Origin: Citrobacter sp. Cu233
GTDB taxonomy: Bacteria > Pseudomonadota > Gammaproteobacteria > Enterobacterales > Enterobacteriaceae
Assembly: GCF_030332225.1 (NCBI RefSeq)
Contig: NZ_JAOWIF010000041.1
Coordinates: 62,001-126,000, forward strand
Reading direction: 5' to 3'
Length of the DNA stretch: 64,000 nucleotides
The notes beneath the pieces were generated by a model. The model was not told the origin of the DNA. It saw only the letters and a program-made list of their open reading frames with translations, and did not search any database. The position numbers and the translations under genes are program-made. Positions 1 through 8,947 of this stretch are shown in pieces (position 1 is the stretch's first letter; each line of letters starts with the position of its first letter).

Positions 1-2
1 CA

Positions 3-980
3 CTGGGCGGCGCCTACGCGATGGCATGCCATATCGCGGAATTAGTGGGGAAGGATATCAGCGAATTACCGTTTGATGTCATGACCAGTGAAGCAGTACG
101 CCATGACCTGAAGACCGTGACGTTTGCCACCACCACCGATGGTAACCACGGGCGCGGTGTCGCGTGGATGGCGCGCCAGTTAAAGCAAAATGCGGTGGTT
201 TACATGCCGAAAGGGTCTTCACAGCAGCGGCTGACATCAATCCGCAATGAAGGTGCTACCGCTGAAATCGTGGATATGAACTATGACGATGCCGTGCGCA
301 TGACCGCGGATCAGGCGCAAAAGTATGGCTGGATCGTTGTACAAGACACGGCCTGGGAAGGGTATGAAAAGATCCCACTGTGGATTATGCAGGGCTACGG
401 CACGCTGATGCTGGAGGCGATTGATCAGCTCCATCAGGTCGCCCCGACGCATGTTTTCGTTCAGGCCGGGGTGGGTTCATTTGCGGGAATGGTGCAGGGA
501 ATGGTGACGGCCGCGTGGGGTGAAAATCGTCCGAAAGTGATCGTCGCTGAAGCGTTAATTGCCGACTGTCTTTATCGTTCTGCCCGTGCAAAAGAGGGGG
601 ATGCTGTTGCGGTAGGCGGCGATTTACAGACCGTGATGGCGGGTCTGGCCTGCGGTGAGGCAAACAGCATTGGCTGGACGTTACTGCGTGATTATGCCAC
701 CGCATTTGCTTCCTGCCCTGATGAAATCGCGGCGCTGGGGATGCGTATGTTGGGTAACCCGCTGGCGGGCGACCCACAAATTATTTCAGGTGAATCTGGG
801 GCCGTCACGACAGGTCTTCTGGCGCTGTTGATGACCTCCCCGGATTTGGCACCAACCCGTGAGCAACTGGGTCTGGATGAGCATTCCCGCGTGTTGCTGA
901 TAAGTACCGAAGGTGATACCGACCCGCAACAATATTTGGATATTGTCTGGGGCGGTCAGTACCCGGGCATCAATAAATAA
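3..980 (+). CDS. ygeX: Diaminopropionate ammonia-lyase, 3' part (start lies outside the window)
   Basis: PLP-dependent (fold type II) lyase that converts 2,3-diaminopropionate to pyruvate and ammonia in the cytoplasm. The frame is open from the window edge and begins LGGAYA; in family members this directly follows the FKALGG segment carrying the PLP lysine, so about 80 residues including that lysine are missing from view. The retained part has the TTDGNHGRG motif, whose Asp is a catalytic acid in E. coli DAPAL, the AGVGSFAG phosphate-binding glycine loop and the SGESGAV motif near the C-terminus. The next gene starts 32 bases downstream and is also a YgeY-type gene, the same neighbour as in the E. 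coli yge cluster. The protein is clearly diverged from E. coli YgeX, so it may be the Salmonella-type paralogue. Confidence 0.9.
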   Translation: MGGAYAMACHIAELVGKDISELPFDVMTSEAVRHDLKTVTFATTTDGNHGRGVAWMARQLKQNAVVYMPKGSSQQRLTSIRNEGATAEIVDMNYDDAVRMTADQAQKYGWIVVQDTAWEGYEKIPLWIMQGYGTLMLEAIDQLHQVAPTHVFVQAGVGSFAGMVQGMVTAAWGENRPKVIVAEALIADCLYRSARAKEGDAVAVGGDLQTVMAGLACGEANSIGWTLLRDYATAFASCPDEIAALGMRMLGNPLAGDPQIISGESGAVTTGLLALLMTSPDLAPTREQLGLDEHSRVLLISTEGDTDPQQYLDIVWGGQYPGINK

Positions 981-1012
981 TTTCCTGATTGAGAGCATTA
1001 ACGGAGAAACAC

Positions 1013-2197
1013 ATGTTATCTGCAACCCGTATTGAAGACGTTATTAAAAATTGTCAGGCGCTGATCCAGCAAAAAAGCTATTCCGGTCAGGAAGGGGACG
1101 TGGTAAATGCCATAAAAACAATGATGCAGCATTACCAGTTCGACGACATCCATGTTGATAAATACGGCAATATCGTCGGCGGTATTGTGGGAAATCAGCC
1201 GGGGAAAACGCTGGTTCTGGATGGTCATATCGATACTGTGCCGGTGAATGAAGAGAAGTGGACCCGCAACCCGTACGGCGGTGATATTGACGATGGTAAG
1301 ATTTATGGCCGTGGCACCACCGATATGAAAGGTGCTGTTGCTGCGATGATCTCCGCCGTCGGTTTTTTCGGCCAGGATAATCAGCGCAATTTCGCCGGGA
1401 AAATTTACGTCGCCTGTATCGTTCATGAAGAGTGTTTTGAAGGCATTGCCGCTCGTCTGGTCAGTGAGCGCTATAAGCCTGATTACGTCATCATTGGCGA
1501 AGCTTCTGAACTGAATCTGAAAATCGGTCAGCGTGGTCGTGCTGAAATTGTGGTTGAAACCTTTGGTAAGCCAGCACACTCCGCCAACCCGCAGGCAGGA
1601 ATTAACGCAGTGTACAAAATGGCGCAGTTGATCGACAAAATTCGCACCATCACTCCGCCAACTCACCCGGTGCTTGGTCCCGGTATCCTGGAACTGACAG
1701 ACATTAAATCGTCGCCGTACCCAGGTGCATCAGTGGTGCCGGATTACTGCCGCGCCACCTACGATCGCCGCTTGCTGGTGGGTGAAACCAAAGAAAGCGT
1801 TATCGCTCCACTGGAAAATGCACTTGCGGAGCTAACCGCCCAGGACCCGCAGTTCAAAGCCCGCGTCTCTTACGCAGTTGGCAAGGAGTCTTGCTATACC
1901 GGAGCCACCATTGAGGGTGAGCGTTTCTTCCCTGGCTGGGTTTATGACGAGTCCGACGAGTTCGTGCAGGCCGCTCTGGCGGGTGTTCGCGAAGCGGGCT
2001 TCTCGCCAACGATTACTCAGTACTCATTTTGCACTAATGGCAGCCACTACGCGGGAGAAGCGGGGATCAAAACCATTGGGTTTGGGCCGTCGCGTGAAAA
2101 TCTGGCGCATACCATCGACGAGTATATCGAGATCGATCAGTTGACCGGATCGGCCCGCGGCTATTACAGCATCATCCAGACACTCTATCGCCGTTAA
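1013..2197 (+). CDS. ygeY: YgeY-family M20 metallohydrolase
   Basis: Predicted zinc-dependent M20 peptidase/deacylase of the YgeY family; its substrate is unproven. Metal-site motifs are visible in order: LDGHIDTVPV (His and Asp), GTTDMKG (bridging Asp), VHEECFEG (catalytic Glu-Glu), VIIGEAS (Glu/Asp ligand) and a C-terminal NLAHTIDEY (His ligand), all as expected for an active dinuclear enzyme. I chose ATG 1013 because GGAG lies about 7 bases upstream; the in-frame upstream start at 989 has no ribosome site. This gives 394 residues, a normal length. It sits between the ammonia-lyase and the D-aminoacylase gene with short gaps, so it is probably cotranscribed and acts on an amide or peptide derivative in the same pathway. 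Confidence 0.85.
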   Translation: MLSATRIEDVIKNCQALIQQKSYSGQEGDVVNAIKTMMQHYQFDDIHVDKYGNIVGGIVGNQPGKTLVLDGHIDTVPVNEEKWTRNPYGGDIDDGKIYGRGTTDMKGAVAAMISAVGFFGQDNQRNFAGKIYVACIVHEECFEGIAARLVSERYKPDYVIIGEASELNLKIGQRGRAEIVVETFGKPAHSANPQAGINAVYKMAQLIDKIRTITPPTHPVLGPGILELTDIKSSPYPGASVVPDYCRATYDRRLLVGETKESVIAPLENALAELTAQDPQFKARVSYAVGKESCYTGATIEGERFFPGWVYDESDEFVQAALAGVREAGFSPTITQYSFCTNGSHYAGEAGIKTIGFGPSRENLAHTIDEYIEIDQLTGSARGYYSIIQTLYRR

Positions 2198-2265
2198 AAA
2201 ATAAAGATAAATACCTCTTACCTTACAGGCGGTGCTGCTTGGCGGCACCGCAATGGAGAATAACG

Positions 2266-3858
2266 ATGAAAACCATTTTTAAAAACGGAACTGTGATTGA
2301 TGGAACGGGTAATCCAGGCAGAATTGCCGATGTAATGGTTGATGAAGGGCATATTGTCGAAATTGGTCAAATTGATGTGGGTGTCAATGAACAGATTATT
2401 GATGCAACAGGGAAAATTATTTGTCCGGGCTTTATCGATACGCACACACACTCTGACCTGTCAGCCATTATTAATCCTGCGCTGTCAGCGAAAATCCGCC
2501 AGGGCATTACCACCGAGTTGCTGGGGCAGGATGGCGTAGCGCTGGCACCATTACCGGAGGAATATATTCCGGCATGGCGTAAAAATATTGCCGGACTGGA
2601 CGGCGACACTGACAAAATTGACTGGAAATATAAAAACACGGACGGCTATCTCAACCTGTTGGCATCCCGACATCCGGCGACAAACCTGGCGTATCTGGTG
2701 CCACACGGTAACGTACGTATGGAAGCGATGGGCCTGGATGGACGCCCTTCCACGCGTGAAGATGTGGCGAAGATGTGTGAAGTCCTTGAGCGTGAGCTAA
2801 AAGCCGGCGCGTTTGGTCTTTCTACAGGGCTTATCTATATGCCGTGTGCTTTTGGTGATACCGCTGAAATGATTGAGTTGTGCAAGGTCACGGCGAAATA
2901 TGACGGGATCTTTGTGGTACACCAGCGCAGTGAGGCTGACGATATCATCAGTTCAACACAGGAACTGATCGATATCGCTAAAGCCACCGGCGTCTGGCTG
3001 CATATTTCACATATGAAAGTCTGTGGGAAGAAAAACTGGGGGCTGATTGACCAGATGTTGGGCATGCTGGAGCAGGCCCAGGAAGAGGGGATCCGTATCT
3101 CTTACGACCAGTATCCGTACGTGGCGGGAAGCACCATGCTCGGCGTGATCCTGCCACCGTGGGTCCACTCCGGCGGGACGGACAAATTACTTGAGCGTCT
3201 GGCCTCGCCTGAATTGCGGGCCAAAATGATAGAGGATATCCAGCAGGGCATTCCTGGTTGGGATAACTTCATCGATTTTGCCGGTCTGGATCAGATTTTT
3301 GTCACCAGCGTCAAGACAGAGAAAAATCAGGATGCAGTTGGTCTGAACCTTGTTCAACTGGGGGAATTGCGCGGTAAAGATCCGTACAACGCCACCTTCG
3401 ATCTGTTGTTTGAAGAAGAAAACGCCGTTGGCATGGTCGATTTTTACGGCACTGAAGAGCACGTCATTAAGTTTCTCTGCCGGCCAGAACAGAACGTGTG
3501 CACTGACGGACTGATGGGTGCGGGTAAACCACATCCACGTGTGTTTGGCGCCTTCCCGCGTGTGCTGGGTAAATACGTGCGTGAAGAAGGATGCCTGAGC
3601 TGGGAAGCGGCAATCCGCAAGATGACAGGCAAACCCGCTGAGGTGTTGGGTCTGCAGGATCGCGGGTTACTGAAGGTAGGGTATGCGGCGGATATTGTGA
3701 TGTTCGATCCCAATACTATTGCGGATAAGGGGACATTTGTTGAACCTAATCAGTATCCGGAAGGGATTGAAATCGTGATGGTTAATGGACGCATTGCCTT
3801 AATTAATGGCACGGAAAGTTATGCCTGTAGCGGTACTGTTATCAGAAAACAATATTAA
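2266..3858 (+). CDS. N-acyl-D-amino-acid deacylase (D-aminoacylase) family amidohydrolase
   Basis: Amidohydrolase-superfamily enzyme, expected to hydrolyse N-acyl-D-amino acids to a free D-amino acid and a carboxylate. Visible features: an N-terminal beta-sandwich (FKNGTVIDGTGNPG), the HxH metal motif in DTHTHSDL, histidines in FVVHQRSEAD and LHISHMKVCG, and the late Asp in CTDGLMG, in the order known for D-aminoacylases. The start at 2266 follows a GGAG site; 530 residues is slightly longer than the roughly 480 of classical D-aminoacylase. It lies 68 bases after the M20 hydrolase gene in the same direction. The substrate is inferred; dihydropyrimidinase-like or dipeptidase activity is possible. 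Confidence 0.8.
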   Translation: MKTIFKNGTVIDGTGNPGRIADVMVDEGHIVEIGQIDVGVNEQIIDATGKIICPGFIDTHTHSDLSAIINPALSAKIRQGITTELLGQDGVALAPLPEEYIPAWRKNIAGLDGDTDKIDWKYKNTDGYLNLLASRHPATNLAYLVPHGNVRMEAMGLDGRPSTREDVAKMCEVLERELKAGAFGLSTGLIYMPCAFGDTAEMIELCKVTAKYDGIFVVHQRSEADDIISSTQELIDIAKATGVWLHISHMKVCGKKNWGLIDQMLGMLEQAQEEGIRISYDQYPYVAGSTMLGVILPPWVHSGGTDKLLERLASPELRAKMIEDIQQGIPGWDNFIDFAGLDQIFVTSVKTEKNQDAVGLNLVQLGELRGKDPYNATFDLLFEEENAVGMVDFYGTEEHVIKFLCRPEQNVCTDGLMGAGKPHPRVFGAFPRVLGKYVREEGCLSWEAAIRKMTGKPAEVLGLQDRGLLKVGYAADIVMFDPNTIADKGTFVEPNQYPEGIEIVMVNGRIALINGTESYACSGTVIRKQY

Positions 3859-3880
3859 TAAATAACGCTAAACACGCATT

Positions 3881-3914
3881 GATCTATCGCGACCATTTAT
3901 GGCCGCGGTAGATC
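3881..3914 (+). other. Stem-loop between the deacylase and transporter genes
   Basis: An 11-base-pair stem (GATCTATCGCG with CGCGGTAGATC, one G-T mismatch) around a 12-base loop lies just upstream of the transporter ribosome site. There is no following T-run, so it is not a standard terminator. It could be an mRNA-processing or attenuation hairpin that sets transporter expression, or an operator. The function is inferred only. Confidence 0.45.
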
Positions 3915-3936
3915 ACTACACCCCAAGGACATCACA

Positions 3937-5223
3937 ATGAACCTACAAACATCTTTACCTTCAGGTAAACCTAAGACCTGGAAAGCAAGATATACCGTCC
4001 TGACATTAATCTGGCTGGCGTGGCTACTCTCGTTCCTCGACAGAATGGTCATGAGCGTTTCGTTGCCTTATATCGGCAAAGATTTAAATCTTGATACCAC
4101 CCAACAAGGTTTAATTATTAGCGCCTTTTTCATTGGTTACGCTGCGTTCCAAATCCCCGGTGGTTTACTGGCGGATAAGTTTGGCTCACGTAAAATTATG
4201 GCCATTGGTATTGCCTGGTGGTCTGTCTTCACCAGCTTAACCGGTGCGGTATTAACGCTGCCGTTGATGCTGGCTGTTCGCTTCTTCTTCGGTATTGGCG
4301 AAGGGTGCTTCCCGTCTGCTTCCTGGAAAATGATTTCCACCTATTTCCCTTCGAAAGAGCGCGGTCGGGCTACAGCAATTCAGTCAACGGTCAATACCTT
4401 AGGCCCCGCACTGGCGGTGGTGGTCGCTGCAAGTATTATCGGGGCGTTTGGCTGGCACATGGTCTTTATTGTGCTGGGGATCCCGGGCCTGTTTATTGCT
4501 GCAGGTATCTACTTATTTACTCGTGACAACCCAAAAGATCACCCTGCAATTACGCAACAGGATCTGGCCGATTTAGCTGCTGACGATCAGGGTGGCCTGC
4601 AAAACACGAGCGCTATCGCGTTTAAAGACGTGCTCAAGATGCCGGTGCTCTGGCAGATGGCCAGTATCTGGTTCTTGTTTGATATCACCTTCTGGGGGTT
4701 TTCAACCTGGTTGCCAAGCTATCTGATCACCGTGCGTGAATTCTCACTGGCGAAAACGGGGGTGATGGCGGCAATTCCGTTCCTGTTTGGTGCGGGTGGG
4801 ACATTAATCGGCGGATATTGCTCAGATAAATTCAAACCGATGCGCAAAACGTTGTATGTCGTGACGTCGGTTATTGCGGCGGGCTTCTTGTACCTGACCT
4901 TCAGCGTGAGCAGCGCGGATATGGCGGTGGTTTATCAGTGTATCTCTGCGCTGTTTATGTTCTTTGCCATGGCGACATTTTGGGGCATTTTAATGGATAC
5001 CATCCCCAGCAATATCATGGGGCGGGCTTCCGGTATCGTTAACTTTGGTGGTCAGATGGCGGGAGTCGTTTCTGCTCCGATTATTGGCTGGCTGATCCAA
5101 AGCAGCGGCGGAAGTTACAACAGTGCATTTATCTTTATGATCGCCGCACTGTTATGTTCCGCTGTGGTGACGCTGACTGTAAAAGGTTCGCATGCTGTAG
5201 GTGCAATACCCAGTAAAGCCTGA
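3937..5223 (+). CDS. MFS transporter, anion:cation symporter (ACS) type
   Basis: Inner-membrane secondary transporter of 428 residues with about 12 hydrophobic segments. The first helix pair has the ACS-type sequence FLDRMVMSVSLPYI, followed by the loop motif GGLLADKFGSRKIM (MFS motif A) and, after helix 4, GIGEGCFPSASWKM. The second half repeats the fold (GGYCSDKFKPMRK). The family imports hexuronates, galactonate, tartrate and similar acids. As the last gene of a lyase/hydrolase/deacylase cluster it probably brings in the acylated or acidic amino-acid substrate. AAGGACATCACAATG supplies the ribosome site. A 78-base gap with a stem-loop separates it from the deacylase gene. Confidence 0.85.
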   Translation: MNLQTSLPSGKPKTWKARYTVLTLIWLAWLLSFLDRMVMSVSLPYIGKDLNLDTTQQGLIISAFFIGYAAFQIPGGLLADKFGSRKIMAIGIAWWSVFTSLTGAVLTLPLMLAVRFFFGIGEGCFPSASWKMISTYFPSKERGRATAIQSTVNTLGPALAVVVAASIIGAFGWHMVFIVLGIPGLFIAAGIYLFTRDNPKDHPAITQQDLADLAADDQGGLQNTSAIAFKDVLKMPVLWQMASIWFLFDITFWGFSTWLPSYLITVREFSLAKTGVMAAIPFLFGAGGTLIGGYCSDKFKPMRKTLYVVTSVIAAGFLYLTFSVSSADMAVVYQCISALFMFFAMATFWGILMDTIPSNIMGRASGIVNFGGQMAGVVSAPIIGWLIQSSGGSYNSAFIFMIAALLCSAVVTLTVKGSHAVGAIPSKA

Positions 5224-5857
5224 TTAGCGTCAAACGCCTGTGGCTCTGCTGTTCCAGGGCCACAGGATCTCTGGCGATACTGTTAAATTAACCCTTTAAT
5301 CGTTCTCTCTAAGGAAAACAATAGCGTTTTTTTTAAGCTGCAAAAATAAGATACCTTGCTGTTTATATACCTCTTTGGTGAATGAACGACATTTAGAACA
5401 ATCATCCCGCCTGGTTACGCTATTATTTTACTACTCAGTTCCTTAAACATCTCCTGATTGCCAGTGAGCCAAATTGTTATCACCCGAAAGTATGAGAAAG
5501 TATATTTACTGATATATTAACTCATGCCGCACCGATGCACCCGGCAGCTTGTTTAGCGATCGTGCCGGCAATATTCAGATGTAGAAATAAGTGTAGGGTG
5601 ATTTTATGTAGACATAAAACTCATGAGCAATAAGATATGAGCAACTTGTTGAAAAGTAATGTTTGTTTATTGATGGAAAATGTAGAATATATATAAATAT
5701 GTCACTTTTCAGCATCGCGGGTATCTGGCCTCAGAAATCTGACAATTTCGGATTCTGCGGCTTTGCGAAACAGAGCCGCAGACGATGTGTTGAAAAATTA
5801 AGGTACAGTGCGGGGATGTTTACATAGAACTACCCGATATAATGGGTATCATCAGTT
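5224..5857. other. 634-base AT-rich intergenic stretch, no gene seen
   Basis: No open frame with coding character or ribosome site is seen. At 5237-5266 there is an 8-base-pair hairpin (CCTGTGGC/GCCACAGG, 14-base loop) just after the transporter stop, without a T-run, so at best a weak end-of-transcript structure. The rest is AT-rich and holds nothing I recognise. Confidence 0.5.
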
Positions 5858-6316
5858 TTACATACGATACTCGATCATCCCACTCTTGCTGGCAACCCAG
5901 TCATAAAGGCGCTGACCGCGGAGGTTTGTTTCATGTGTGTGCCAGTATAATCTTGAAGCATGACGCTTACGGGCGTGTTTTTGAACATACTCGATAAGCT
6001 GCTTGCCGATGTGTTTGCCCCGGGTTTCTTCACTAACAAATAAGTCTTCCAGATAGCAATAATCAGACTCCGCCCATGTTGAACGATGAAAGAGATAATG
6101 CACCAGACCGACAATTTTACCGTCAGATTTTGCGACAGCACAGAAAACAGGCTCCACAGGATTGAGAAAACGCCCCCAGGTTAATTGTGTGACCTTGTCT
6201 GAAATTTCAGTACGATAAAAAATCTGGTAATTTATCCAAAGCGGTAGCCAGCCCGCGTAGTCTTGCTGGGTGGCGGGTTCGATGGTAATCGGCGCAGTTG
6301 TGTTTTGGTTACTCAT
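5858..6316 (-). CDS. GNAT-family N-acetyltransferase
   Basis: Acetyl-CoA-dependent N-acetyltransferase of 152 residues. The GNAT core is visible: VGLVHYLFH (beta 4), YLEDLFVSEETRGKHIGKQL (motif A, the R/Q-x-x-G-x-G/A acetyl-CoA loop in the form RGKHIG) and a C-terminal NLRGQRLYDWVASKSGMIEY (motif B with N and Y). The substrate cannot be told from sequence; the closest pattern is small amine or amino-acid acetyltransferases. It is transcribed away from the MocR-type regulator gene with a shared 126-base promoter region, an arrangement in which MocR proteins often control the divergent gene. Confidence 0.8.
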   Translation of the reverse strand: MSNQNTTAPITIEPATQQDYAGWLPLWINYQIFYRTEISDKVTQLTWGRFLNPVEPVFCAVAKSDGKIVGLVHYLFHRSTWAESDYCYLEDLFVSEETRGKHIGKQLIEYVQKHARKRHASRLYWHTHETNLRGQRLYDWVASKSGMIEYRM

Positions 6317-6442
6317 AGGTCTCCTGATAATTTTACTAAGAGTGGTTTTCTATGGCGGTTATCCTAAATATTGCTCAAGCCACCGCAAAGAGACACTTTG
6401 CATATATTTCCAGGATCCACTTTTAACGTAAGAGTGAGCGCA
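6317..6442. promoter_or_regulatory. Divergent promoter region of the GNAT and MocR-type genes
   Basis: A 126-base region between two divergent starts. It should hold both promoters and the regulator's binding sites, as is typical for MocR/PdxR regulators. I could not assign individual -35/-10 boxes with confidence. Confidence 0.45.
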
Positions 6443-7912
6443 ATGAAAAAAAATAGTGCACCTTTATTTCAGGAGCTTTTTTTAGAGCAAGGCGTTATTA
6501 AGGAACAGGTGTACCATGCGCTACGCAACGCAATCGTAGAAGGCCGTCTGCCGCCAGGTACAAAGATACCCTCAACCCGGGGATTGTCCGAGATGATGTC
6601 AATTTCACGGAACTCGGTAATTGCGGGTTATGACCGGCTGTTAGACGAAGGGTATATTCAGACGCGAAAAGGCGCTGGAACCTTTGTCATGCCTGGTCTT
6701 CCTGACCGAAGCATCAGCAGTCTCTATCCTGAGGCGCAGCAAGGCGATGAACTGCCCGCTGACGGGCAGCTAAATGCAGATATCGAATCCGTTCGTGGTT
6801 TATGGTCTGGCGATGTTGAAGGGCGTGAAATGAACCGTCTGTTCGCCGTCGGTGTTGGCTGTACCGATCTCTTTCCTCATTCATTATGGGGCAAGTTACT
6901 GGGACGAGTCTGGAGACAATCCCGGCATCAACTCGGCTCTCATACCAGCCCCTGCGGTTTTTATCCCTTACGGAAAGCAATTTGTCACTACGTGAAAACG
7001 ACGCGAGGGGTCAACTGTAGTGAAGATCAGATCATTATCGTAAACGGTATTCAGCAGGCGTTAAATATTACTGCCCGGGCGTTGCTGACAAAAGGAAATG
7101 ACGTTTGGCTGGATGACCCCGGTTATAAAGGTGCGCGCGGGGTATTTATGTCGACAGGGGCAATTGTGAGACCCGTGCCGGTGGATAGCGAAGGAATGCA
7201 TGTTCAATACGGCATCGATCATTTCCCTCATGCGAAACTGGCCTATGTTGTTCCTTCCGATCAGTACCCACTTAGCGGGGCACTCAGTTTATCCCGACGA
7301 TTTGAGCTACTGGAATGGGCTCGGGTTAACCGGGCATGGATATTTGAAGATGATTACAATAGTGAATTTCGTTATGCCGCACGTTCTTTGCAAGCCTTGC
7401 AGGGATTAGATCAGCATCAGCGGGTAATATATTCGGGGACATTTTCAAAAATGATGTACCCAGAATTTCGTTTAGGTTTTTTAGTTGTCCCGCCAGGATT
7501 AAAAGAACAGTTTATCGTGACAAAATATTTTTCCGATATTGGCTCCAGTTATCTTGAGCAGGCGGTACTGGCGAGTTTTATTGAAGAAGGACATTACGCC
7601 AGCCATGTGCGACGGGTTCGTAAGGCATGCTACGAGAGGCGAACGGCGTTGGTCGATGCTATTCAATGCTATCTTGCCGATAAAATGACCGTCCAGCCTT
7701 CTGATTCTGGGGTGCATATTGTCTGCTGGTTGCATAACGGGTTGACTGGCGATGAGGTCGAACAGAAAGCCAGAACGCTGGGGATGGGGATTCAATCATT
7801 GAGTCATTATTATCATGGGGATATCTCCCGGCAGGGGATTTTGATCGGTTTTGCGAATCACCCTCCAGAGGTTATTGTTGAGGGTATTCGTCGTCTTGCC
7901 CATGCCATGTAG
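6443..7912 (+). CDS. MocR/PdxR-family transcriptional regulator (GntR wHTH plus aminotransferase domain)
   Basis: PLP-binding transcription factor of 489 residues from the ATG at 6443; an in-frame start at 6371 would add 24 residues of poor coding character. Residues 20-85 form a GntR winged helix (QVYHALRNAIVEGRLPPG, then TRGLSEMMSISRNSVI). A linker is followed by a type I aminotransferase fold with WLDDPGYKGARGVF, FEDDYNSEFRY and the PLP-lysine segment YSGTFSKMMYPEFRLGFL. MocR proteins sense PLP-linked amino compounds. The position between a GNAT gene and an amino-acid degradation cluster suggests control of one or both. Confidence 0.85.
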   Translation: MKKNSAPLFQELFLEQGVIKEQVYHALRNAIVEGRLPPGTKIPSTRGLSEMMSISRNSVIAGYDRLLDEGYIQTRKGAGTFVMPGLPDRSISSLYPEAQQGDELPADGQLNADIESVRGLWSGDVEGREMNRLFAVGVGCTDLFPHSLWGKLLGRVWRQSRHQLGSHTSPCGFYPLRKAICHYVKTTRGVNCSEDQIIIVNGIQQALNITARALLTKGNDVWLDDPGYKGARGVFMSTGAIVRPVPVDSEGMHVQYGIDHFPHAKLAYVVPSDQYPLSGALSLSRRFELLEWARVNRAWIFEDDYNSEFRYAARSLQALQGLDQHQRVIYSGTFSKMMYPEFRLGFLVVPPGLKEQFIVTKYFSDIGSSYLEQAVLASFIEEGHYASHVRRVRKACYERRTALVDAIQCYLADKMTVQPSDSGVHIVCWLHNGLTGDEVEQKARTLGMGIQSLSHYYHGDISRQGILIGFANHPPEVIVEGIRRLAHAM

Positions 7913-8148
7913 CGTCGCTTTAATGCTGATAGCGATGCGCGTAATAATGTCATTAATGGCAGTATTTCTTATTTCCATAACCGTTGCATGACCGGCATTT
8001 TTTAATTGCGGATAAGCAATACGGTGCGGGTGTTCGGTATAGCATTGTCATGTGGATCTGTTAAAAACATCCATTGTGGTTCTTTTTACCCCGTCAGATG
8101 TCTCTTACTCTGCAGTCATTTGACACTCTATTATGAGAGGTAAATAGC

Positions 8149-8874
8149 ATGTCATCCACGTTTAATGAATTCCAGCAACCCGTTGGTTTAGGGTTACCTG
8201 ACTGGCAAGGTGCGCGATTTCCCACGGCTCAGCACATCACCGGTCGTTATTGCAAACTTGAGCGTATTAACGTCGAACGCCACGCAAAGGCGCTTTATGA
8301 CGCCTATTGCGATACGCCTGACTCTCGTGACTGGACCTATCTCGCGTCAGGGCCATTCGCGACCTTTGACTCTTTCTTAAGCTATTTAACGACGATTGCG
8401 GCGCAGACCGACCCCATGCATTTTGCCGTAATCGATTTGGCCAGCATGCAGGCTGTCGGCACGCTGGCACTTATGCGCATTGATGCATCGAATGGCGTAA
8501 TAGAAGTGGGTTGGGTGACCTATTCATCACGCATGAAACGTTCACGAGTTTCAACGGAGGTCATGTCGCTGTTGTTAGACTATGTTTTTGAGGTGCTGGG
8601 GTATCGTCGCGTTGAATGGAAATGTGATGCACTTAATGCGCCTTCTCGTGCGGCAGCAACGCGCTTTGGTTTTACCTTTGAAGGCATATTCCGTCAGGCT
8701 GTTGTCGTACACCAGCGTAATCGGGACACCGCGTGGTATTCGATCATTGATAGTGAATATCCGACGCTGCGCGAAGCGTTCACTCTTTGGCTTGATGAGC
8801 GTAATTTTGATAGCGAAGGACAACAGATTAAGCGCCTGGCAACATTGATAAATAGTGAAAGCATGACGCCATAG
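8149..8874 (+). CDS. RimJ/RimL-type GNAT acetyltransferase
   Basis: A 241-residue protein of the COG1670 type. Residues 30-190 hold the fold: an N-terminal ligand-binding part (YCKLERINVERHAKALYDAY), central strands (HFAVIDLASMQAVGTLAL, GVIEVGWVTYS), helix MSLLLDYVFEVLGYRRVEWK and the diagnostic NAPSRAAATRFGFTFEGIFR. RimL-like enzymes acetylate protein N-termini, amino acids or antibiotics; the substrate here is unknown. A ribosome site (GAGAGG) precedes ATG 8149. It is a single gene ending at a hairpin terminator shared with the convergent DUF262 gene. Confidence 0.85.
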   Translation: MSSTFNEFQQPVGLGLPDWQGARFPTAQHITGRYCKLERINVERHAKALYDAYCDTPDSRDWTYLASGPFATFDSFLSYLTTIAAQTDPMHFAVIDLASMQAVGTLALMRIDASNGVIEVGWVTYSSRMKRSRVSTEVMSLLLDYVFEVLGYRRVEWKCDALNAPSRAAATRFGFTFEGIFRQAVVVHQRNRDTAWYSIIDSEYPTLREAFTLWLDERNFDSEGQQIKRLATLINSESMTP

Positions 8875-8911
8875 GTGCCTGCTCCGCCATAACACGCCGA
8901 CAACGTTATAT

Positions 8912-8943
8912 CCGCTCGCGACCCCTTGCCGGGAGCGGTTTTC
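8912..8943 (+). terminator. Rho-independent terminator after the RimL-type gene
   Basis: CCGCTC pairs with GAGCGG, followed directly by TTTTC. It lies between the convergent acetyltransferase and DUF262 genes. Confidence 0.65.
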
Positions 8944-8947
8944 TGCA

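Noticed and set aside
5237-5266. Hairpin after the MFS transporter as a terminator
   Set aside because: The loop is long and there is no T-run, so it cannot be called a Rho-independent terminator.
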